64,000 nucleotides of DNA from Aliihoeflea sp. 40Bstr573 (GTDB taxonomy: Bacteria > Pseudomonadota > Alphaproteobacteria > Rhizobiales > Rhizobiaceae): contig NZ_JAAAMH010000001.1 of assembly GCF_024105655.1 (NCBI RefSeq), positions 496,001 to 560,000 of the forward strand, in the 5' to 3' direction. Under the pieces are notes generated by a model. It was not told where the DNA came from. It made no database searches and worked only from the letters and a program-made list of their open reading frames with translations. Position numbers and translations under genes: made by a program. Position 1 is the first letter of the stretch; each line of letters begins with the position of its first letter. Below are positions 61,444 to 64,000 of this stretch, piece after piece.

Positions 61444-61976
61444 GTCCGCACTCGTCGATATCGGGCGCAGATGCGGGCGGCGGCGATGGACAATCCCTGT
61501 TGCCCTTCACCACTGCCACGCAGATCGAACAGCTTCGTCGCGTTGTCGAGAATGGCGAGTTGTAGATCGGCCGGGATATCGGCAGGGTCGTCGGCATAGC
61601 CTGCCGTATAAGTCACGGTGACAGTGCCGGTGATGTCGTCGGGAAATGTCAGGACAGGATAGCGGCCTGCCGTGACGGCGCCGATGATAGGCTCGCCGTC
61701 AATGGTGACGACTGCATCAGGTGCGAGCGGGCCGACTGGCAGGATGACGGGATCGCCTGCAGCTATGTCGACGACAATGGTCTGCCTCAACAGCGCGATG
61801 TCGCAATATGCCTCGACCTCGGCAGCGGATGCCCGGCCCATCAGGACAAGGGCTGCATCTTCCTGATCTTGAATGATGTCGCCGTCGCCATCCCAAGCGA
61901 CGGTATTGGAATGCAGCTTCAGAGCGTCAAGGTCAAAGGCGTCTGTTGCTGCAGCCGGGATGCGCACATAGGCCAT
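61440..61976 (-). CDS. Phage head-tail connector protein, gp6/gp8-like
   Basis: 178 residues starting MAYVRIPAAATDAFDL. The C-terminal region TGTVTVTYTAGYADDPADIP and DLQLAILDNATKLFDLRG matches the connector (gp6/phiE125 gp8-type) proteins that close the portal. The start at 61976 is required if the promoter at 62001-62029 is real, since that start lies 18 nt after the predicted transcription start; a longer form to 62000 is excluded. It sits upstream of TerL, unlike HK97 order. Confidence 0.75.
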   Translation of the reverse strand: MAYVRIPAAATDAFDLDALKLHSNTVAWDGDGDIIQDQEDAALVLMGRASAAEVEAYCDIALLRQTIVVDIAAGDPVILPVGPLAPDAVVTIDGEPIIGAVTAGRYPVLTFPDDITGTVTVTYTAGYADDPADIPADLQLAILDNATKLFDLRGSGEGQQGLSIAAARICARYRRVRT

Positions 61977-61988
61977 GGGTCGTTTCCA

Positions 61989-62029
61989 ATTAGTGAACAA
62001 TATATCGCATGTCGTTCACTAATTTGCAA
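61989..62029 (-). promoter_or_regulatory. Promoter with overlapping 10-bp inverted-repeat operator before the head operon
   Basis: Minus strand: TTGCAA (62029-62024), 17 nt, GATATA (62006-62001). A perfect 10-bp inverted repeat, attagtgaac (61989-61998) and gttcactaat (62014-62023), has one arm in the promoter spacer and the other just after the -10 element, the classic layout for a repressor blocking RNA polymerase. It lies in the only spacer between the replication-like and head blocks. Confidence 0.65.
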
Positions 62030-62032
62030 CGA

Positions 62033-62629
62033 CTAGGCCAGTTCATCCACCTCTGATTGACGCAATTCGCCCTTCATCAGCCTTGGCATCAGGGCATCGA
62101 AGTCGCCGGGGAAGACGCCATTTTTCTGCAGGATTTGCAGTCCTTCGGCTTCTGAACGGGGAGCCGGAATTAGTTCGTCTCTCGCGCGCGTGTGTGTATA
62201 GGGCAGTGCCTTTCCTTCGTGGCCCGGCGGACTATGGATATGGTTATAATTGCCATTGGCCCAACTATTAGCCGGGCTATTGGTTGGGCTATCCTGCTCG
62301 GCTTCCTTCTCCCAACGCTTGCGAGCGCCCTTCTTGCCCTTCCGAACATTGGCTATGTGCGCGGCCTCGACTTCGTGTCGACGCTTGGCGAGCCGTTCCG
62401 GTGTCCAGTCGACGCCGAACAATTCCATCATCGTGTCGCGCAGATCGGCCCATCGTTCCGGGGTGACGCGGGCGATGCGAGCGAGACGGTTATCGTCATC
62501 GGGCAAGGCGCCGTGCTGCCAGAACGCGAACGACAAAAGCTGATAGACGCCAAATTCCTCCGCCGACAGGTGCGAGGTTTCCGACAATACGTCGCCGCAG
62601 CTTTGCGAGATAAACGGAAGAACCGTCAT
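62033..62629 (-). CDS. DUF1376 family protein (YdaU-like)
   Basis: 198 residues starting MTVLPFISQSCGDVLSETSH. The N-terminal DUF1376 region contains LSAEEFGVYQLLSFAFWQHG and LPDDDNRLARIARVTPERW, a winged-helix-like domain found next to phage replication genes. A basic segment KRRHEVEAAHIANVRKGKKG follows, then an Asn/Ser-rich linker (SPTNSPANSWANGNYNHIH) and a short C-terminal helix. Its start overlaps the preceding gene by 4 nt. Confidence 0.85.
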   Translation of the reverse strand: MTVLPFISQSCGDVLSETSHLSAEEFGVYQLLSFAFWQHGALPDDDNRLARIARVTPERWADLRDTMMELFGVDWTPERLAKRRHEVEAAHIANVRKGKKGARKRWEKEAEQDSPTNSPANSWANGNYNHIHSPPGHEGKALPYTHTRARDELIPAPRSEAEGLQILQKNGVFPGDFDALMPRLMKGELRQSEVDELA

Positions 62630-63525
62630 TCGGCGCCTCCCGCCATGATCTCGGCCATGCGCTCGATGTGCGCCCGCTCGGACGCCTCGGCTGTTTTGGC
62701 GACTGCGAGCGCGCCGTCTGGCAGCAAGTTCTCGATGCACTCCCAGAGCATGTGCCGCAGAACATTCGCGGGCATGGCCTCGGCCTCGACAGTCTCCACA
62801 ATATGCTGCGAACGCTTGTCGTTGGCCTTCCGGGGCTTCGTTGGAAGATCGTAGCGCTCGATCTGTTCCTCGGTGATGCCGAGACGCCAGAAATGCAGCT
62901 TGATTCCGGGATCGAGATGCTTGCGCAATTCCCGCTCGATCGCCTTGTCGATCAGGACGCCAGCCGGGTCATAATCGCCGATGTAGAGGATGACGCAATC
63001 ACGGCCGCGCGCGTCCTGATTAATATATTCCGCCGCCTGATAGGCCAGGGTCCAGCTTGTGAAGCCGCCGGCAGGATAAAGGCTGACGGCCAATTCCTCG
63101 CACGTTTCCTGCACCACGCCCGCGATCGAACGCGACTCCACCCAGACCTCGCAATAGAAGTGCGATTGCTGCCAGAGATCGGCGCGGTAATGGCCGGCAA
63201 CCGTGCGCAGGAAATCGCCCGCGCTCCGGTAGGTGTTGACGAAATAGCCGCGACGGGTTGCGTCGGTGATCCAGCTATACGGGATGGCGCCGGTTTCGCG
63301 CAGGGTGAGCAAGCGCCGCTGCACGACGCCATAGCCGTTGCCGGGGCCGCTATCGGTCTTGGGAACCGGCTCAGGCAAGCGCGGGTCCGTCATCCTGTAA
63401 AAGACGTGGCGAACCGATTGCGGGTGATCTTCCTGCAGCACTGCGATGATCTGCCGATCGACTTGCTCAATCTGCGCTTTGGTGCGGCGAAAGCGTTTAG
63501 TGGCCGTGCCCGTTAAATCCGTCAT
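62626..63525 (-). CDS. Spo11/topoisomerase VI-A-like Toprim protein
   Basis: 299 residues. Residues 30-48 have HPQSVRHVFYRM, a winged-helix segment with Tyr43 where Topo VI-A/Spo11 proteins keep the DNA-cleaving tyrosine (xxRxxYYR-type). The Toprim fold is suggested by E130 in YCEVWVESRS and D184/D186 in YIGDYDPAGVL, the metal-binding Glu and DxD. This is shorter than Topo VI-A (about 370 residues), and no B subunit is adjacent, like the Mini-A proteins of mobile elements. The N-terminal GAIPYSWITDATRRG block is typical of phage homologues. Confidence 0.7.
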   Translation of the reverse strand: MTDLTGTATKRFRRTKAQIEQVDRQIIAVLQEDHPQSVRHVFYRMTDPRLPEPVPKTDSGPGNGYGVVQRRLLTLRETGAIPYSWITDATRRGYFVNTYRSAGDFLRTVAGHYRADLWQQSHFYCEVWVESRSIAGVVQETCEELAVSLYPAGGFTSWTLAYQAAEYINQDARGRDCVILYIGDYDPAGVLIDKAIERELRKHLDPGIKLHFWRLGITEEQIERYDLPTKPRKANDKRSQHIVETVEAEAMPANVLRHMLWECIENLLPDGALAVAKTAEASERAHIERMAEIMAGGAE

Positions 63526-63767
63526 CGGCCGACCTCGTTGACGCCGATCAGGCCGGAGTCTGATAGTTCTCGGCGGCGGCGGTTAAGCTCCGCCTCGGTC
63601 TCGCAAAGGACCGTCTCGACCGGACAGCCGATGCGATGGATCGTGAGCGCGTAGCCCCTGCCCCAGCGTTGCTGCGTGAAGTGAGACTTGGCGCCGACGA
63701 TATCCATCTTGTCGGCGGGTTGCTCGAAAGGCTTGCGGCCGCGCCGAAGATCGCGCGGGCCGCTCAT
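63522..63767 (-). CDS. Small element-encoded protein, function unknown
   Basis: 81 residues, MSGPRDLRRGRKPFEQPADK start. Basic N-terminus, then KSHFTQQRWGRGYALTIHRI and CPVETVLCETEAELNRRRRE. No family is recognised. It overlaps the start of the Toprim gene by 4 nt and the preceding gene's end by 4 nt. Confidence 0.6.
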   Translation of the reverse strand: MSGPRDLRRGRKPFEQPADKMDIVGAKSHFTQQRWGRGYALTIHRIGCPVETVLCETEAELNRRRRELSDSGLIGVNEVGR

Positions 63768-64000
63768 ATTCCAGCCTCCGGTTCGCCGAGTTCGGCAGGA
63801 TCAAGCTCTAGGTCGACTGCGTGACCCCAAGTCGGATGCCCGGCAAGCCATGGCTCGTCGTCGCCGCTATCGCGCTCGTCGCAACGGTCGTCATCGACCG
63901 CCTGATCCGCGTCGGTATCTTCCAGATCGCAATCGCCGTCGAGATCGTCGAGCACCGCCAAGAGCAGTTCGGTGATGCCGGCCAGCCCGTCGCGGACGGT
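63764..64000 (-). CDS. Acidic protein, 5' end outside the window, function unknown
   Basis: The frame is open to base 64000, so the N-terminus is missing; an internal TTG at 63961 is not convincing as a start. The visible part is very acidic: VLDDLDGDCDLEDTDADQAV and DDRCDERDSGDDEPWLAGHP, then AVDLELDPAELGEPEAGI. This resembles a family of short Asp/Glu-rich proteins common in Rhizobiales phages and islands. No function is known to me. Confidence 0.6.
   Translation of the reverse strand, partial: TVRDGLAGITELLLAVLDDLDGDCDLEDTDADQAVDDDRCDERDSGDDEPWLAGHPTWGHAVDLELDPAELGEPEAGI

Larger units (their letters stand above)
55522..64000. mobile_element. Capsid- and packaging-encoding integrated element, incomplete at the window end
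   Basis: From the tRNA-Asn 3' end to the window edge every gene is on the minus strand with overlapping or touching starts and stops, and several are phage head genes (connector, TerL, HNH, capsid, protease, portal). No tail, lysis, or integrase gene is present in the visible 8.5 kb. The structural operon ends 3' of the portal with two zinc-ribbon genes and the tRNA. A second attachment site and the integrase should lie beyond base 64000. It could be a satellite or a remnant prophage. Confidence 0.8.

Overview
The window is alphaproteobacterial chromosome, most likely Hyphomicrobiales (Rhizobiales) and probably Phyllobacteriaceae (Mesorhizobium/Aquamicrobium/Nitratireductor-like). The basis is the high GC content, the alaC-like aminotransferase beside phaC, the order secY-adk-rpsM, popZ between valS and tolC, an ExoR-like Sel1 protein, and the short LID form of adenylate kinase. 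The species is not determined.

Layout. 1-10.4 kb: recJ (cut by the window start), hom, alaC, a small lipoprotein, phaC, an M15-type lipoprotein peptidase, tRNA-Glu, an FAD oxidoreductase, map and radC. 10.4-29.4 kb: one minus-strand superoperon for translation, read in the order rpsL-rpsG-fusA-tuf1, then rpsJ to rpsQ (S10 block), rplN to secY-adk (spc block), and rpsM-rpsK-rpoA-rplQ (alpha block). It starts at a candidate promoter near 29.4 kb and ends at a bidirectional hairpin near 10.44 kb. 29.5-44.6 kb: a small conserved unknown, a LysE-type exporter, then (minus strand) tuf2, tRNA-Trp, secE, nusG, rplK, rplA, L10 leader, rplJ, rplL, rpoB, rpoC. 44.7-55.5 kb: exoR-like, ilvD, terC, valS, popZ, tolC, pcm-like, tRNA-Cys, a small membrane protein and tRNA-Asn.

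55.5-64.0 kb is a mobile element that begins directly behind tRNA-Asn and runs off the window. All its genes are on the minus strand and read toward the tRNA. A replication-like block holds an acidic protein, an unknown, a Spo11/Topo VI-A-like Toprim protein and a DUF1376 protein. It is followed by a promoter that overlaps a perfect 10-bp inverted repeat. A head and packaging block comes next: connector, TerL, HNH, major capsid, prohead protease, portal. Two zinc-ribbon proteins lie at the very end. No tail gene separates the portal from the tRNA, and the head gene order is the reverse of HK97-type phages. This makes it a candidate capsid-forming satellite rather than an ordinary prophage.

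The other standout is the 3' end of tuf2. The last 30 bp of the gene occur three times at a 101-bp period, separated by two copies of a 71-bp palindrome-containing insert, and the insert itself supplies the present Glu-stop codons.
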